58,475 bases of DNA from positions 1-58,475 of the forward strand of contig NZ_JAQWGB010000129.1 of NCBI RefSeq assembly GCF_029238425.1, read 5' to 3'. The translations under genes and the position numbers were made by a program. Under the pieces are notes generated by a model. That model saw only the letters and a program-made list of their open reading frames with translations. It did not search any database and was not told the origin of the DNA. Positions within the stretch are counted from its first letter, which is position 1; each line of letters starts with the position of its first letter. The stretch comes from Flavicella sp. (GTDB taxonomy: Bacteria > Bacteroidota > Bacteroidia > Flavobacteriales > Flavobacteriaceae). Shown piece by piece: positions 27,878-37,469 of the stretch.

Positions 27878-27918
27878 GAGTTCTATAAATAACTCAAAGA
27901 AAACACTATCATTGAGTT
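27878..27918 (+). promoter_or_regulatory. Mutually exclusive short hairpins in lipoprotein leader
   Basis: GAGTT (27878-27882), AACTCAA (27891-27897) and TTGAGTT (27912-27918) allow two alternative pairings, first with second or second with third. The site is 24-64 bp before the lipoprotein ATG at 27942. The hairpins are short, so this is a weak structural observation. Confidence 0.25.
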
Positions 27919-27941
27919 CACTAAACCCTACAACTTAAACT

Positions 27942-28742
27942 ATGAAAACGAAATTCCTTGCACTATTTTTAATAGTACTATCAATCCAAGCATGTAATTC
28001 AAGTAGTGATACTGACATTACAGAAACTGAAAAAGATGAAACTCCAAGTGATACTCCTATTAAAGAGGAGGAGCCTGAAGAAGAAGAAGAACCCACAACA
28101 TATCCATTTACAAAAGATGGTGTAAAATATGGTGAAGATTATGTTGTCTTTGAGCCGGAAATAACAAAATCTGATTTAGGGCTATGGGTCAAACGAGTAC
28201 CTGGAAACCCAGAATACCACGAAGGAAATGTTGCACCGATAAACAATGGTTACCTAGAATTTACAGGAAATAATCTAAACGGAGGAAGCGCTAAGTCACC
28301 TCTTAAGTATACGTTTACTTGTCCGAAAACAGCAAAGTATAGAATTGTAATGCGTATGTACCAACCGCTCAATGACCATGAAGAGGGAGACAAAAGAAAT
28401 GATGTATGGATAAAATTAGCCGGAACCTTTTCTTCCAAATGCGTATTCCCTACAGAAGACCTAAAGAAAAACCATAAATTTTGGGGACGAGGAGTTCGCA
28501 AATGGGGATCGGCGCATAAAATGGAAGGTCATGTAAACGGTGTAAAAAAGTTAAACAAAGCCATTTATTATCTATCCGCAGGTCAGTCCTATACTTTAAC
28601 CATCTCAGGAAGGGCACAAGGATGTAGTTTAGATTATATTCTTTTTTATAATGATGTTAGCAATTATAGCATTGAAACTCACGACGACCCTGCCGTAAAA
28701 CTTCCAGCATCTTATATGCCCGATGTAATTGAAACCAATTAA
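27942..28742 (+). CDS. Surface lipoprotein with acidic linker and jelly-roll-like domain
   Basis: This is a 266-residue lipoprotein (lipobox at SIQAC, Cys18). It is followed by a strongly acidic linker (KEEEPEEEEEP), then a roughly 200-residue beta-rich domain with FTCPKTAKYRIVMRMYQP and a NDVWIKLAG strand. Together these resemble the CBM/jelly-roll domains of Bacteroidota polysaccharide-binding proteins. I do not recognise the exact family. An outer-membrane glycan-binding role is plausible from the linker and the nearby GH16 gene but is not shown. A strong hairpin terminator follows, so it is monocistronic. Ten bases of its leader (AAACCCTACA) also occur before the GH16 start at 25161. Confidence 0.7.
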   Translation: MKTKFLALFLIVLSIQACNSSSDTDITETEKDETPSDTPIKEEEPEEEEEPTTYPFTKDGVKYGEDYVVFEPEITKSDLGLWVKRVPGNPEYHEGNVAPINNGYLEFTGNNLNGGSAKSPLKYTFTCPKTAKYRIVMRMYQPLNDHEEGDKRNDVWIKLAGTFSSKCVFPTEDLKKNHKFWGRGVRKWGSAHKMEGHVNGVKKLNKAIYYLSAGQSYTLTISGRAQGCSLDYILFYNDVSNYSIETHDDPAVKLPASYMPDVIETN

Positions 28743-28758
28743 ATTCTACCCCACCTAT

Positions 28759-28790
28759 AAAAAAAGAAGGTTTGAAAACCTTCTTTTTTT
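28759..28790 (+). terminator. Strong rho-independent terminator
   Basis: AAAGAAGGTTT pairs perfectly with AAACCTTCTTT around a GA loop. It is flanked by an A-run and a T-run, directly after the lipoprotein stop at 28742. Confidence 0.85.
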
Positions 28791-28845
28791 ATTTATAAGC
28801 CAGCAAAAGCAATATCATTGAGCCTAATGTGGTAACTTTGTACAC

Positions 28846-30411
28846 ATGAAGCTGAACTTACAAGATACCTTTAACAAAGAGCTCCCATCTGATCCAATTA
28901 TAGAAAATTCGCGTAGACAAGTATCAAATGCATGCTACTCATATGTAAAACCTAAAAAAACAAAAGAGCCTAAGTTACTGCATTCTTCAGCTGAGGTTCA
29001 AAATCTTTTGGGCCTGACTAAAGAAGACGCTGCCTCGGACGAATTTCTTCAAGTATTTACAGGGAATAAAGTCTTTAAAGAGATGCAACCTTATGCCATG
29101 TGTTATGGAGGACATCAATTTGGAAATTGGGCAGGACAACTTGGTGATGGCCGAGCTATCAATCTTGGAGAAGTTGAACACAACAACAATTCCTGGGCGC
29201 TTCAATTGAAAGGAGCAGGTCCAACCCCCTATTCAAGAACCGCAGATGGATTGGCTGTTTTAAGATCTTCTATAAGAGAATATTTATGTAGTGAAGCTAT
29301 GTTTCATTTAGGAGTTCCAACCACAAGAGCCCTAAGTCTATCCTTGTCTGGTGATGATGTTTTACGTGATATTTTATACAATGGAAATCCTGCTTATGAA
29401 AAAGGAGCTATCGTAACAAGAGTTGCCCCGTCTTTTCTAAGATTTGGAAATTATGAAATTTTCGCTGCTCGAGAAGAAATCACAACCCTAAAAACACTTA
29501 TTGACTATACCATCAATCACTTTTACAAACATTTAGGAAAACCGTCTAAACAAGTATATCTCGATTTCTTTAAGGAAGTTGCCGATAAAACCTTGGATAT
29601 GATTATTCACTGGCAACGTGTAGGTTTTGTGCATGGAGTGATGAATACAGATAACATGTCTATCTTAGGACTTAGCATAGATTACGGTCCATATGGCTGG
29701 TTAGAAGGCTATGATTACAACTGGACTCCAAACACAACGGATCGACAAAACAAAAGATATCGTTACGGAAACCAAGCAAATATGGGATTATGGAATCTTT
29801 TGAAATTAGCCAATGCTATTTATCCGTTAATTGAAGAAACAGCTCCATTAGAATCGGTATTAGAGAGCTATAAAACAGACTTCGAAAAGAAATATCATAA
29901 AATGATGTGTTCTAAAATTGGTCTTGAAAATAATTTTGATACGGATGGTCAATTGATCAACGAACTTGAAAACACGCTACATCTTACGGAAACTGACATG
30001 ACTATTTTCTTCAGAAATTTAGCGTCGATCTCAATCAATGATAGCTCTGAAGCTGCTTATAAAAAAATATCAGATGCCTTCTACGATATTCCCAAAACTA
30101 AGGAAAACACAAAAACGAAATGGCTTGCTTGGATCGAAAGTTATTTAAATCGACTAAAAAAAGAAACACAGAATGATTCCGAAAGGAAAAAACAAATGAA
30201 TCTAGTAAATCCTAAATACGTACTTAGAAATTATATGGCGCAATTAGCCATTGATGCAGCTGACAATTCAGACTATAGCCTTATTGACCAATTTTATCAA
30301 TTATTAAAAAAGCCATACGACGAACAACCAGAATTTGAAAAATGGTTTGCTAAAAGACCAGAATGGGCGAAGAACAAAGTAGGATGTTCCATGTTATCTT
30401 GCAGCTCTTAA
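28846..30411 (+). CDS. selO: Protein adenylyltransferase SelO (UPF0061/YdiU)
   Basis: This 521-residue pseudokinase-fold enzyme transfers AMP to protein Ser/Thr/Tyr residues in response to oxidative stress. Family motifs are clear: MCYGGHQFGNWAGQLGDGRA, LQLKGAGPTPYSRTADG, RSSIREYLCSEAM and the catalytic HGVMNTDNMSILGLSIDYGP. The C-terminus GCSMLSCSS carries a CxxS-type tail at the place where eukaryotic SelO has selenocysteine. The end is intact. It is 35 bp before the DUF423 gene on the same strand. Confidence 0.96.
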   Translation: MKLNLQDTFNKELPSDPIIENSRRQVSNACYSYVKPKKTKEPKLLHSSAEVQNLLGLTKEDAASDEFLQVFTGNKVFKEMQPYAMCYGGHQFGNWAGQLGDGRAINLGEVEHNNNSWALQLKGAGPTPYSRTADGLAVLRSSIREYLCSEAMFHLGVPTTRALSLSLSGDDVLRDILYNGNPAYEKGAIVTRVAPSFLRFGNYEIFAAREEITTLKTLIDYTINHFYKHLGKPSKQVYLDFFKEVADKTLDMIIHWQRVGFVHGVMNTDNMSILGLSIDYGPYGWLEGYDYNWTPNTTDRQNKRYRYGNQANMGLWNLLKLANAIYPLIEETAPLESVLESYKTDFEKKYHKMMCSKIGLENNFDTDGQLINELENTLHLTETDMTIFFRNLASISINDSSEAAYKKISDAFYDIPKTKENTKTKWLAWIESYLNRLKKETQNDSERKKQMNLVNPKYVLRNYMAQLAIDAADNSDYSLIDQFYQLLKKPYDEQPEFEKWFAKRPEWAKNKVGCSMLSCSS

Positions 30412-30445
30412 AAAATATAAAAGTTTTATAAAAATTATTACCGAT

Positions 30446-30835
30446 ATGAATCAAATCACATTACTATTTGCAAGCTTCTATGGAATGTTTGCTGTTGTTT
30501 TTGGAGCCTTTGGAGCTCATGCCTTAAAAAAAATAGTACCAGAAGACTTACTTAAAAGTTTTGAGACAGGAGTTAAATACCAAATGTACCATGCCCTTGT
30601 TTTATTATTTATCTCAAGTACTCTTAGTTTCACCAGTCCAATAGAGAGTTATATCGCCTATAGTTTTATCATAGGAACTTTTCTGTTTTCATTCAGTATT
30701 TATGGATTGGTATTAAGCTCTGCTAAAAACAAGAAAATAAAAATTCTTGGCCCTATTACCCCCTTAGGAGGTTTGTTTTTGGTAATTGGATGGTTTTTAC
30801 TTCTTGTAAAATGCTTTCAAAACATTACACTTTAA
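30446..30835 (+). CDS. DUF423 (YgdD-like) small membrane protein
   Basis: This is a 129-residue protein with four hydrophobic segments. It shows the DUF423 signature AVVFGAFGAHALKK, then FETGVKYQMYHALVLL and the C-terminal GPITPLGGLFLVIGW. The function of the family is not known; it sits in the inner membrane. It is likely co-transcribed with selO (35-bp gap). Confidence 0.88.
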   Translation: MNQITLLFASFYGMFAVVFGAFGAHALKKIVPEDLLKSFETGVKYQMYHALVLLFISSTLSFTSPIESYIAYSFIIGTFLFSFSIYGLVLSSAKNKKIKILGPITPLGGLFLVIGWFLLLVKCFQNITL

Positions 30836-30897
30836 CTAGATAAAACCAGCATAGAAATAGATTTTTTAAAAGAGATGTTCAAAACACTACTTCATAT

Positions 30898-30970
30898 GTT
30901 TTAATAAAACAGGTTTACACATATGTGCTATTAGGTTTATGGTTTTATGATTTTTTTCGTAACACCTAAT
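30898..30970 (+). promoter_or_regulatory. Palindrome-rich leader of the Asp-box T9SS gene
   Basis: Three separate symmetries occur before the ATG at 30982: GTTTTAATAAAAC (30898-30910), the perfect 10-bp palindrome CACATATGTG (30918-30927), and ATTAGGT (30930-30936) paired with ACCTAAT (30964-30970). They could be operators. No firm TAnnTTTG box was found. Confidence 0.3.
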
Positions 30971-30981
30971 CAAAAACCAAA

Positions 30982-33900
30982 ATGCAACGAACAAAAAAAT
31001 CAATTCATAATCTATTATTTTTATTCTTTTTCATAGGTTTTAATATTTATGCTCAATTGGATGAGGCATATTTTGAAAAACTTAGAACAGAAAAAGTTAA
31101 CTCACACAATTCAGTAAACTGGGTTCAATTTGGCCCCGGTATGGCTGGCTATTGTGAACACTTTTGGATTCATCCAACCGATGATAATTTCATGTATCAA
31201 AGTCCAGATATGTTCGATTCCTATTACACTGCTGATGGTGGAGAATCATGGAAAACACTAAAGGACTCTGATGACACAGGACAATTAATGAAAAGGGTTC
31301 GAGATATCACATTTTCTCATCAAGATGAAAATTTCGGATATGCGATCGACACTAGAGGAAATCTTTTAAAAACTACTGACAAAGGAAAAAAATGGATATT
31401 ACAACCTGTTGATTTTGGAGGAAGACACTCTAAATTGGTTGTTGATCCAACCAACGATAACAACTGGTATATAGGTGCCGGTACCTTTTGGGACGTAAAA
31501 GAATATCATAGAAGTGTTAACAATATTCAAGGTCATGTGTACCGATACGCACAGTATGGCCATGTCTATAAAAGTACAGACAAAGGTGTTACATGGACAA
31601 AAATTACAGCTGGACTTCCTTCTACTTTAGATGTGGCACAAATTGTAATTGACCCAACGAATACAGATAGGATTGTTCTTATAGCTAAAAGTGGTTTATA
31701 CTTAAGTGATGATCAAGGAATCAATTGGACAAAAAGCACCAACAACGGTTTGCCTAACAACTTACCTAAAGACCTTACCGCCTATTACAATTCGGAAACA
31801 GAAGAATTTATCATGTATCTCGTAGAACAACCTGTATATAGTCCAAATGGCAGTACAATATCCTCAACAGGCGGAATTTTTAAAAGTACAGATGCAGGTA
31901 GTTCATGGGCTAGCATCACCGGAAATTTAGCTTTGGATTTAACCCAAGTGACAAACTACACGACAAGAGATAAATATTTTAAAGCGGTCGCTTTTTGGTT
32001 AGAGGAAGAGAAATCTTACATTGAGACAGAGTACCCTGATTATCCGACATCCATCCTACCTAACTACAACAGGATTGTTGTAAATCCTTTGAATAAAAAT
32101 GAAATTTATATTGGTAATAATGTAAAACATGATAAATCCTTCGGACCCGGTGATATCTGGAAAACGGAAGATGGAGGTACTACCTGGTTCCCATGTGCCA
32201 AAACAGGTCCGTACTGGTCTGAACAAAAAAACAAGGATTATTGGGATAACCGAGGCGTATCCATGGACGTGAATACAAAATTTGCTCACTTGCAACCAGA
32301 AATTGACAGAAACCAAGAAACCTGGGGAAATCGCTTTTTAAGCATCAATTCTCAAGGGCATGTGTTCATCTGTTTAGATCAACAAGTTTTAAAATCAACC
32401 AACAACGGAACTAGCTGGGAACAAATTGATGATACTGAAACTTCTGAGGGTAGCGATCATTGGGTAGGAAAAGGAGCAAGTAATCTACCTGGAAGATTTA
32501 TGCTCCTTGAGACCGGAGTTACTGATAGAAAACTATTTTGTAGTGGAGAGCATGGCTTATGGGAATCAGCCCCATTAGGTCATTTTCCTGATGACACCAA
32601 AGTAGCTGTAAAGCAACTCGAGGGACAAGTGAATGCAGGAGGTGCACATTCAACAGCAACGGTCGCAGTAGACCCTAAAAACCCAGACATCATCTATACT
32701 TTACAATTCAGGCAATCACATCGAGGGTTTTTTAGAAAATCAAGTGATGCAGGACAAACATGGACTAACATTTCTGAACCTTTGGTTTATTCTGCTTCAA
32801 ATCTATCTGGAGATAATTTATTTCAATACTCATTAACCATTGATTATAATGATACTGATAATATCTATTTTACATCTATTGCAAATGCTATTGCAGAAGT
32901 ATCTTCATCCAAACAACCTGAAGATTTTACCGATACAGGAGTTCACAAAAGTACAGATGGTGGATATACTTGGACCACAGAAAACACAGGTTTACCTGCC
33001 GATGCTTCTGTGAGAAGATTAAAAATGGATCCATCAAATCCTGATATTTTATATGCAGCCTTAAACATCGGACGAAATGGTGGAAATGGTGGTTTATACA
33101 AATCTACCGACAAGGCATCTAGCTGGGTTAAAATGGATATTCCAAGTGATATCAAAGCGGTAAATAATGTTTTTATTGATCGAAATACGGCCCATATTTT
33201 TATCTCTTGTGGAGACGAAGAAGGAGAACTGAATGAAGGTGGTGTTTGGGTCAGTAAAGATAACGGTACTACCTGGAGTAAAATTTTTGACATGCCTTAT
33301 GTATGGCAGACTGAAGTATCACCGGTAAACTCGAATATTATTCTAGTGAATGTTCCGCTTCAACATGAAAACAAAGGATCTTATCCCATCAATCCAGGTG
33401 CCTATATGTCGAGAGATGCAGGATTGACTTGGTATAAAATAAATAACAATATTGGAAGACCTGATCATATTACCGACTTAAAACCCGACCCCGTAGATGA
33501 AAATGTAATTTGGTGTGCGCATTTTGGTCAATCTTGGAGCAAAGCAACTATCAACACTGCTTTATTTGAGGAAAGTATAGATTTTATAGATTTCAAGAAC
33601 GCAATAAACCCAAGCACAAGTATTCCGATAGAGGTCAATTACAATAGCTTAGAAGACCGTCTTTTGGTCGCTATTCTTAACTCTCCATCCGGAAAATGGC
33701 TTGGAAATGCAAAAAAAACGGTATCCGCAGAAAATGCATCCACAACCTTAAACATATCGTTGGCCGAAACCGCTGAATTAGGAGAAAACTACAAAGTAAG
33801 TATCTCTATTCGTCCCATTGGCGGGACCTCACCAGACTCTGATATAGTAAATGAGGAAAAACTCTTAACTATTACTGACGATGAATTATCCGTAGTAAAG

Positions 33901-34113
33901 ACAGAAAAACCTGTTATTAAAATTTATCCTAATCCTGCAAAAGAAACCTTATTCATTAAAGGAACTCATATAGACAAAAATTGGAAAGTTTACAATATGT
34001 TTGGAACACTTCTTCTTGAAGGAAAAGGCGATACTGTAGACATTTCAAGTCTTTCTTTAAACCTGTATCTTATTAAGGTTGAAGAAAAAATATTTAAAAT
34101 TCAAAAAATATAA
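30982..34113 (+). CDS. Secreted Asp-box (VPS10/GH74-like) beta-propeller with T9SS sorting domain
   Basis: This 1043-residue protein has an N-terminal signal peptide (ending IYAQ). About twelve Asp-box/BNR motifs of the S/T-x-D/N-x-G-x-x-W type follow, including TADGGESW, STDKGVTW, STDAGSSW, TEDGGTTW, STNNGTSW, SSDAGQTW, STDGGYTW, SKDNGTTW and SRDAGLTW. They are spread over residues 80-840, as in the tandem seven-bladed propellers of GH74/VPS10-like proteins. A beta-rich linker follows, then a type A T9SS CTD (IKIYPNPAKETLFIKG) at about 970-1043. The canonical GH74 catalytic pair of Asp residues cannot be assigned by eye, so glycosidase activity is unproven. It would be exported and probably surface attached. 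Confidence 0.75.
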   Translation: MQRTKKSIHNLLFLFFFIGFNIYAQLDEAYFEKLRTEKVNSHNSVNWVQFGPGMAGYCEHFWIHPTDDNFMYQSPDMFDSYYTADGGESWKTLKDSDDTGQLMKRVRDITFSHQDENFGYAIDTRGNLLKTTDKGKKWILQPVDFGGRHSKLVVDPTNDNNWYIGAGTFWDVKEYHRSVNNIQGHVYRYAQYGHVYKSTDKGVTWTKITAGLPSTLDVAQIVIDPTNTDRIVLIAKSGLYLSDDQGINWTKSTNNGLPNNLPKDLTAYYNSETEEFIMYLVEQPVYSPNGSTISSTGGIFKSTDAGSSWASITGNLALDLTQVTNYTTRDKYFKAVAFWLEEEKSYIETEYPDYPTSILPNYNRIVVNPLNKNEIYIGNNVKHDKSFGPGDIWKTEDGGTTWFPCAKTGPYWSEQKNKDYWDNRGVSMDVNTKFAHLQPEIDRNQETWGNRFLSINSQGHVFICLDQQVLKSTNNGTSWEQIDDTETSEGSDHWVGKGASNLPGRFMLLETGVTDRKLFCSGEHGLWESAPLGHFPDDTKVAVKQLEGQVNAGGAHSTATVAVDPKNPDIIYTLQFRQSHRGFFRKSSDAGQTWTNISEPLVYSASNLSGDNLFQYSLTIDYNDTDNIYFTSIANAIAEVSSSKQPEDFTDTGVHKSTDGGYTWTTENTGLPADASVRRLKMDPSNPDILYAALNIGRNGGNGGLYKSTDKASSWVKMDIPSDIKAVNNVFIDRNTAHIFISCGDEEGELNEGGVWVSKDNGTTWSKIFDMPYVWQTEVSPVNSNIILVNVPLQHENKGSYPINPGAYMSRDAGLTWYKINNNIGRPDHITDLKPDPVDENVIWCAHFGQSWSKATINTALFEESIDFIDFKNAINPSTSIPIEVNYNSLEDRLLVAILNSPSGKWLGNAKKTVSAENASTTLNISLAETAELGENYKVSISIRPIGGTSPDSDIVNEEKLLTITDDELSVVKTEKPVIKIYPNPAKETLFIKGTHIDKNWKVYNMFGTLLLEGKGDTVDISSLSLNLYLIKVEEKIFKIQKI

Positions 34114-34119
34114 AGCAAT

Positions 34120-34156
34120 AAAAAAAGGTTCAAACAATTAATTTGAACCTTTTTTT
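34120..34156. terminator. Bidirectional terminator
   Basis: AAAAAAGGTTCAAA (34121-34134) pairs perfectly with TTTGAACCTTTTTT (34142-34155) around a 7-nt loop, between the convergent Asp-box gene and ychF. A-run and T-run make it usable on both strands. Confidence 0.85.
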
Positions 34157-34173
34157 TATTCATTAGTTATCGA

Positions 34174-35265
34174 TTAAACATTGAATCTAAAATTCATGAT
34201 ATCTCCATCTTCTACGATATATTCTTTTCCTTCAACTCCAAGTTTTCCAGCTTCTTTTACCTTCACTTCAGAACCAAGCTCAATATAATCATTGTACTTA
34301 ATCACCTCAGCGCGAATAAACCCTTTTTCAAAATCAGTATGAATTACTCCTGCCGCTTGAGGAGCTGAATCACCAATATTGATAGTCCAAGCTCTAACCT
34401 CTTTCACTCCTACCGTAAAATACGTTTGAAGATTTAATAATTTGTATGCAGAACGAATCAACTTAGCAGAACCAGGCTCATCCAAACCTATATCCTCTAA
34501 AAATACTTGACGCTCTTCATAGTCATCTAACTCATTGATATCTGCTTCAGTTCCAACCGCAAGCACAACGATTTCAGCGTTTTCGTCTTTCACTGTCTCC
34601 TTAACTCTTTCTACATAATCGTTTCCGTTTACTGCAGCTGCTTCATCAACGTTACACACATACATCACAGGCTTAGAAGTTATAAACTGCATTGGTGTAA
34701 CAAATTCTATTTCCTTTTCAGTGAACTCTAATGTCCTTACCGATTTCCCTTCTAAAAGAGTTTCTTGAATTCTACTCAACACATCAAATTCTGCTTGAGC
34801 CTCTTTATTTCCTGTTTTCGCATTACGCTTAACACGTTCTAACCTTTTTTCTACAGTTTCTAAATCCTTTAACTGTAATTCTATATCAATAGTCTCTTTA
34901 TCCCTTACTGGATCTACAGAAGCATCCACATGTATGATATTATCATTATCAAAACAACGCAATACATGAATAATAGCATCCGTTTCTCTAATATTTCCTA
35001 AGAATTGATTTCCTAAACCTTCCCCTTTACTCGCTCCTTTTACCAAACCAGCAATATCAACAATCTCTACGGTTGCAGGAACAACGCGCTCTGGGTTTAC
35101 CATTTCTTCTAAAGTTGCAACTCTAGAATCAGGCACATTTACCACACCTATGTTCGGCTCAATGGTACAAAAGGGAAAGTTTGCACTTTGTGCTTTTGCA
35201 TTTGATAAACAATTAAATAAAGTTGATTTTCCTACATTAGGTAATCCTACAATTCCTGCTTTCAT
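34174..35265 (-). CDS. ychF: Redox-regulated ATPase YchF (Obg-family)
   Basis: This 363-residue P-loop protein has the G1 loop GLPNVGKST (residues 7-15), FPFCTIEPNIG, DIAGLVKGASKGEGLGN and a C-terminal TGS-like domain (INIGDSAPQAAGVIHTDFEKGFIRAEVI). YchF/OLA1 proteins bind ATP in preference to GTP and associate with the ribosome and stress response. Single-gene transcript with a predicted -7 box at 35334-35341. Confidence 0.97.
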   Translation of the reverse strand: MKAGIVGLPNVGKSTLFNCLSNAKAQSANFPFCTIEPNIGVVNVPDSRVATLEEMVNPERVVPATVEIVDIAGLVKGASKGEGLGNQFLGNIRETDAIIHVLRCFDNDNIIHVDASVDPVRDKETIDIELQLKDLETVEKRLERVKRNAKTGNKEAQAEFDVLSRIQETLLEGKSVRTLEFTEKEIEFVTPMQFITSKPVMYVCNVDEAAAVNGNDYVERVKETVKDENAEIVVLAVGTEADINELDDYEERQVFLEDIGLDEPGSAKLIRSAYKLLNLQTYFTVGVKEVRAWTINIGDSAPQAAGVIHTDFEKGFIRAEVIKYNDYIELGSEVKVKEAGKLGVEGKEYIVEDGDIMNFRFNV

Positions 35266-35333
35266 GTTATTCTATTTTTTAGATCTTCAAAAATCAATTC
35301 GACATGAGATCTTTTATTCTTGTTAAGAGGTTG

Positions 35334-35341
35334 CAAATGTA
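35334..35341 (-). promoter_or_regulatory. Predicted ychF -7 box
   Basis: The minus strand reads TACATTTG, a match to TAnnTTTG, 69 bp upstream of the ychF ATG. A convincing -33 element was not found. Confidence 0.35.
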
Positions 35342-35400
35342 ATCATTTCTTGAAATTTTATTCAAAAAATAAAACCCTCATTTTCAATAATTCTGAAATA

Positions 35401-35431
35401 AAAATCCCGCAATATAACTATAAAGCGGGAT
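35401..35431 (-). terminator. Terminator downstream of the ferredoxin gene
   Basis: ATCCCGC (35404-35410) and GCGGGAT (35425-35431) form a perfect GC-rich 7-bp stem with a 14-nt loop. On the minus strand it is followed by TTTTTAT. It lies 26 bp after the ferredoxin stop. Confidence 0.75.
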
Positions 35432-35456
35432 GTATTATTTTTTATATGTACGTTGA

Positions 35457-35807
35457 TTACTCTCCGTGCATGAATGCTTTTTTTCCTAAAAGCTCTTCTT
35501 CTGTTTCTACGATATCATCATCAGGAACACAACAGTCTACTGGACATACAGCAGCACATTGTGGCTCATCATGAAATCCTTTACACTCTGTACATTTATC
35601 TGGTACAATAAAATAAACCTCATCATCTACAGCCTCTTGATCCTCGTCTGCATTTGCTTTTGTTCCGTTAGGTAATACGATATCTCCAGAAAGTTCAGTA
35701 CCATCTGAATAACGCCAATCTTCTGCACCTTCATAAATTGCATTGTTTGGACATTCTGGCTCACAAGCCCCACAGTTAATACATTCGTCTGTTATTATAA
35801 TTGCCAT
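35457..35807 (-). CDS. 2[4Fe-4S] ferredoxin
   Basis: This 116-residue acidic cytoplasmic electron carrier has two cluster-binding sets: [12 protein letters not shown] near residues 10-21 and [22 protein letters not shown] near residues 72-93. The [17 protein letters not shown] arrangement with an extended acidic spacer is the 4Fe-4S dicluster (Fer4_7-like) form found across Bacteroidota. It would pass low-potential electrons to partners such as pyruvate:ferredoxin oxidoreductase, none of which are in the window. Confidence 0.93.
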   Translation of the reverse strand: MAIIITDECINCGACEPECPNNAIYEGAEDWRYSDGTELSGDIVLPNGTKANADEDQEAVDDEVYFIVPDKCTECKGFHDEPQCAAVCPVDCCVPDDDIVETEEELLGKKAFMHGE

Positions 35808-35923
35808 TGTTGTAATTTCTTAAATTGTGAAACGCAAAAATAAAAAAAAGTTTCTTAAATCTCTATTGCTTTCATGATAAATGACAGCTTTTTTAAACGC
35901 TACGCCTTTTTTAGTATCAATCT

Positions 35924-35954
35924 AAAAAAAGCCTCTCATAAAAGAAGGCTTTTT
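35924..35954 (-). terminator. Terminator downstream of aspartate kinase
   Basis: AAAAAGCCT (35926-35934) pairs with AGGCTTTTT (35946-35954), and a T-run follows on the minus strand. It sits 19 bp after the aspartate kinase stop. Confidence 0.75.
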
Positions 35955-35972
35955 ATTTAATTTTTATAAATT

Positions 35973-37304
35973 TTATTTGCTTTCAAAAACTCCTGCATTC
36001 AAATCTTGCAAGGCTTGAATTTTATCTTTAGAATTCACTACCAAAGAAACATTATAATTGCTTCCTCCATAAGAAATCATTCTGATAGGAATATTTGTCA
36101 AGCTATTAAAAATCGCGGCACTTCCACCTTTTTGTTTTTCAGAAAAATCTCCTGCCAAACAAATGATACTTAAATCACTATCAACTTTTACACTACCTAT
36201 ATCTTCTAATTCTTTGACTATTTCACTAAGATTCGTATCATCATCAATCGTCAAAGATACAGCTACTTCTGAGGTAGTAATCATGTCAATAGAAGTCTTG
36301 AATTTCTCAAAAACTTCAAAAATATTTTTTAAGAAACCGTATGCCATTAACATTCGGTACGATTTAATTCTAATAGCAGTAATCCCATCTTTTGCTGCAA
36401 TGGCTCTTACTTTATTTGGCACCTCACAGTTACGGATGATGGTTCCGGCTGATTCTGGATTAAAAGTATCCTTTAACAATACAGGTACATTTTTCTCTTT
36501 TGCAGGAATTACACTTTGTGGGTGTAAAATCTTAGCTCCAAAATACGCTAACTCAGCTGCCTCATCAAAAGAAATTTCTTTCAATGAAAAGGTTTTATCC
36601 ACATATCTAGGGTCATTATTATGCATCCCATCAATATCTGTCCAAATCTGAATCTCTTCTGCTACAATAGCTGCTCCGATCAATGAAGCTGAATAATCAC
36701 TACCTCCACGTTTTAAATTATCTATATCCCCAAGGTGACTCAAGCAAATATATCCTTGAGTGATAAAAATATCTGTATTGGCGTTCGCCTTGATAATTTC
36801 TCCTAAACTCTCCGTGATAAAATCTGAATCAGGCTCTCCGGCTTCATCAATTCTCATAAAATCAAAAGCAGACAATAAACTTGCCGCTGTATTGATTTCA
36901 TTCATATATATAGAAAACATATTTGTAGACAAAATCTCTCCTTGCGCTACAATGATTTTTTCTATGGCATCAATAATTTCAACAGAACCTTCGTGTGCAT
37001 AAGACTTGATAAAATCAAAACGCTCCTCAATAAAAGCACTCGCTGTATTCTTAACAGCTTCCGTTGAAAATAATCCTTCAATTACTTTTTTATAACGATC
37101 AATCATCATGTCAATGATTGAATTTGCTTCTTCAAAATTAGAAGCACCAATAGCATCAGTTATTTGATGTAAAACATTTGTAGTTTGAGACATTGCTGAC
37201 AAAACAACAATTTTTTGTCCTTCTATATTAGAAACAATTTTCGCTACCTCTTTTATACTTTCAGGGCTTCCTACTGAAGTTCCACCAAATTTTAATACTT
37301 TCAT
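35973..37304 (-). CDS. lysC: Aspartate kinase (monofunctional, ACT-regulated)
   Basis: This 443-residue enzyme phosphorylates L-aspartate, the first step toward lysine, threonine and methionine. The start is taken at ATG 37304 (MKVLKFGGTSVGSPESIKEV), the usual aspartokinase beginning; an ATG seven codons earlier exists. Kinase motifs KFGGTSVG, GYICLSHLGDIDNLKRGGSDYSA and WTDIDGMHNNDPRYV are present. Tandem ACT domains occupy about 300-443 and suggest end-product feedback. No homoserine dehydrogenase is fused. It is divergent from an ACT-like gene at 37470. Confidence 0.95.
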   Translation of the reverse strand: MKVLKFGGTSVGSPESIKEVAKIVSNIEGQKIVVLSAMSQTTNVLHQITDAIGASNFEEANSIIDMMIDRYKKVIEGLFSTEAVKNTASAFIEERFDFIKSYAHEGSVEIIDAIEKIIVAQGEILSTNMFSIYMNEINTAASLLSAFDFMRIDEAGEPDSDFITESLGEIIKANANTDIFITQGYICLSHLGDIDNLKRGGSDYSASLIGAAIVAEEIQIWTDIDGMHNNDPRYVDKTFSLKEISFDEAAELAYFGAKILHPQSVIPAKEKNVPVLLKDTFNPESAGTIIRNCEVPNKVRAIAAKDGITAIRIKSYRMLMAYGFLKNIFEVFEKFKTSIDMITTSEVAVSLTIDDDTNLSEIVKELEDIGSVKVDSDLSIICLAGDFSEKQKGGSAAIFNSLTNIPIRMISYGGSNYNVSLVVNSKDKIQALQDLNAGVFESK

Positions 37305-37469
37305 TTTGCTTTTGTTTAAATTCATTTAGCAACTCTAAGCCTCCCCTATTGAAATAGTTAAGATTATAAGAGTTAAAATGTTTCGCAAAAATCCTCCAAT
37401 TGTTAATTTACAGCAAAAAATTATAATATATTTACACTTTATTACAAATTGTTTAAAATTAAACAGGCC

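Noticed and set aside
37305-37469. Lysine riboswitch in the lysC leader
   Set aside because: Only a 6-bp AACTCT/AGAGTT pairing is visible, far from the multi-helix lysine riboswitch, and that class is not expected in Bacteroidota.
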